Shown piece after piece: positions 18,310 to 20,256 of a stretch of DNA of 20,256 bases; within the stretch, counting starts at the first letter, position 1; each line of letters opens with the position of its first letter. Made by a program: the position numbers and the translations under genes. Below the pieces are notes generated by a model that worked only from the letters and a program-made list of their open reading frames with translations, was not told where the DNA came from and did not search any database. Source of the stretch: Ophiothrix spiculata. Taxonomy: Eukaryota > Echinodermata > Ophiuroidea > Amphilepidida > Ophiotrichidae. The stretch is taken from assembly GCA_000969725.1 (NCBI GenBank), contig JXSR01S005692.1; one strand, 5' to 3'.

Positions 18310-20256
18310 TTGAAATAGTAAGATTGATATTTAAAAGCAAAAGTTATTTGCCTGCGATCCAAATTTTAGATTTGTGTTGTTATGCAATGCACTAGGAAGC
18401 AAATTATTTTAAACGATTCCTCTAGTCCACATTATCTTCAAACGCTGCTCTAACTATAAACTCGTGGCAAATCCAATCAGGCGACCATTTGATGTTTTTG
18501 ACTTAGCTAGTGGTTTTCGCCTTGGTGAAATATGAACCAGTGTACCGTAGTCTCCCCATTTACGTGTAAAGTATAACATATGTGTTCCTGGTTCCCCAGG
18601 TATTGATCATCATACGATTAAGGGATGTAATAATATCATGTTACATCATGTCAAATAAATAGTAGCAAATACAACTTCCAACGCAGAATGTTCTTCGTCT
18701 TCACCTATATGCCTATTGTCAGACAAGACCGAAGTTTGATTAAAGCAAACAATGGTTGTCCAGCAAGCATGGCTTTGCATACATTTAAGCCGTGGCCATG
18801 TCTTCCGATAGAATAGATTCAGGTGATATTTTTAGACAAACTCACACACTCCTCAATTTACCTATTCACTTTTTTCAATTCAACCTTTGACAAATGCGAC
18901 ATTTGCGTTTAATATATCACGCTTACTTTCGTTTGCTTATGACCCTACATTTGAATAGCCCAGCCTGCATAGAATGGCACAATGACACATTTTAAACATT
19001 TTATGGATACGATGCACCCTAGTTATATATTTGTACCACCACTTTAATTCAGTAAATTTAGCTGGAACAGACCATGTTGTTGTTTGTCCTTTACTGTGAT
19101 GTTTTATACTAGGACTAGGCATATCCAAGGACGTCGCAATCTCCAATAAACCTCGACTGTCGTCAATCAGATGCTACAAGTACCTAATCTGTCCCGAAGC
19201 AAAATCTTTCAGATGATTTTTCGTGATATGAATTATCTTAATTGCACACTACACCATTATGATAAAATGGTTCTTTGATTTTCTGCAGTGACCAAAGATA
19301 AAATAAATTCTTTCTTTCGAATACATTTGATTACTTGTTGTAACATCAATAACGTTTTATGCGATATCATTACTTCAAGTTGTCAATATATCATATCTAA
19401 AAACAGAAAGAACTTACAGGATATCTTGAAGTAAAAAAACACAGACACGTAATACCGCAAGTAAATCCCGTTTCAATTACCAGGCTATTATTACAATCGC
19501 TTCATCATTTATAAGAATTTGATCCCAAGTTGCTTAAGCTTAAGGTGATCACAACTTAAATATTGCATTAAATCTCACCTCGCGCTGTGGGGATTTCAAC
19601 TTTACGCTAATAAAAATGATCCGGAAATCGCATACTCGTAATCTACTTTAACGTTGGGTAAAAATCAATCATGTTTGGTATTATCACGAGGTTTATTTTA
19701 ACATTATTAAGTTTTTGAAATAAGCTGCGTTGAAGTTCAATTATAGGATAGGAGATTTATATTTATAGATAATTTACACTTCGCATACTCGTAATCTACT
19801 TTAACGTTGGTTTGGGTAAAAATCAATCATGTTTGGTATTATCATGAGGGTTATTTTAACATTATTAAGTGTTTGAAATAAGCTGCGTTGAAGTTCAATT
19901 ATAGGATAGGAGATTTATATTTATACACTTCACATGTTAAATAATGATTTTTATACACCAACTAATGTAAAATATAGGAAAGTACATGCATGTGGTGTAT
20001 TTTCAAAAAAAAATATGGGTAGCGTAGAGCTGATTAAAATTCAAACTAAATTAAATAGGTAACTAGTTACCGTTGCTTATAATACATGTATACATAAAGA
20101 TGAGGTAAAAACATAAGATAAGAATATAGACAAATCATTTCAAAAAAAAATTTCGATTCTGATCAACATGTAAAATGTTTTTCCTAATTATTTATATAGA
20201 GATTATTAGATTTGGTAAACATTCATTATTACCTAACTGTTACTTGTTGTGCGAAA
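18310..20256 (+). repeat. tandem array unit 3 (partial, runs off the right edge)
   Basis: It is homologous to unit 1 from its start up to the base corresponding to 15651, where the window stops; about 500 bp of the unit are therefore missing. It retains the 162-bp segment that unit 2 lacks, with an extra 8-bp stretch near 18483. It shares unit 2 variants in the middle (for example the 9-bp GTAAATTTA insertion near 19051 and ATTAAATCTCACC near 19570). It then switches to unit 1 sequence, with a 153-bp internal duplication. The palindromes CTTAAGCTTAAG (19533-19544) and GGTAACTAGTTACC (20058-20071) are intact. Confidence 0.85.
19629..19931 (+). repeat. 153-bp tandem duplication inside unit 3
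   Basis: CGCATACTCGTAATCTACTT starts at 19629 and again at 19782, and the following 130-150 bases are repeated up to CACTTC at 19777-19782 and 19926-19931. The first copy is like unit 1 (GTTGGGTAAAA, CACGAGGTTTA). The second copy carries unit 2-like variants (GTTGGTTTGGGT, ATGAGGGTTA), has lost 9 bp (GATAATTTA) and has its own T-to-G change (AAGTGTTTG). The junction follows CACTTC, where the normal unit reads on into ACATGTT. Confidence 0.85.

Noticed and set aside
13898..20256. CRISPR array or rDNA-type repeat
   Set aside because: The unit is over 2 kb, with no short repeat-spacer pattern and no rRNA-like conserved segments.

Overview
This window looks like AT-rich nuclear DNA from an animal, probably a marine invertebrate. 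It has no operon-like layout, no ribosome-binding-site/ORF pairs and no long open frames. It does have two degenerate tRNA-derived SINE fragments, several short terminal-inverted-repeat (MITE-like) elements and a large tandem array of non-coding units. The phylum cannot be fixed from sequence alone. The SINE around 8.03-8.26 kb resembles tRNA-SINE bodies I associate with echinoderms and other marine invertebrates, but this is only a weak pointer. No protein-coding gene can be named with confidence.

Layout. 1-2382 is AT-rich DNA with no recognisable gene. 2383-2530 is a degenerate SINE with a tRNA-like head. 2531-7126 is mostly unique DNA holding two weak coding candidates (a signal-peptide-like exon at 2986-3110 and a 27-codon single-helix micropeptide frame at 4074-4157) and several palindromes. 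7127-7230 is a palindromic MITE-like element. 8030-8265 is a second SINE. 9364-9789 and 10709-11057 are two diverged copies of one MITE family, sharing terminal inverted repeats and interior. 11230-11657 is a tandem pair of ACGTT-rich units with a strong hairpin at their junction. 13244-13496 is a clear 253-bp MITE with 33-bp inverted ends. From 13898 to the right edge there are three head-to-tail copies of a 2.1-2.3 kb unit, the third cut off by the end of the window.

The array is the dominant feature. The units are clearly homologous but differ by indels: a 162-bp loss in unit 2 and a 153-bp internal duplication in unit 3. They are also mosaics. The last 331 bases of the window (unit 3) are identical to unit 1, although unit 2 is visibly diverged there, while earlier parts of unit 3 share unit 2 variants. 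This points to recent unequal exchange or gene conversion, or to an assembly artefact at a contig end. Open frames recur at the same places in the units, but they accumulate amino-acid changes and a stop, so I do not treat them as genes.

No functional pathway can be assembled from the window. It is best read as intergenic or intronic repeat-rich DNA.
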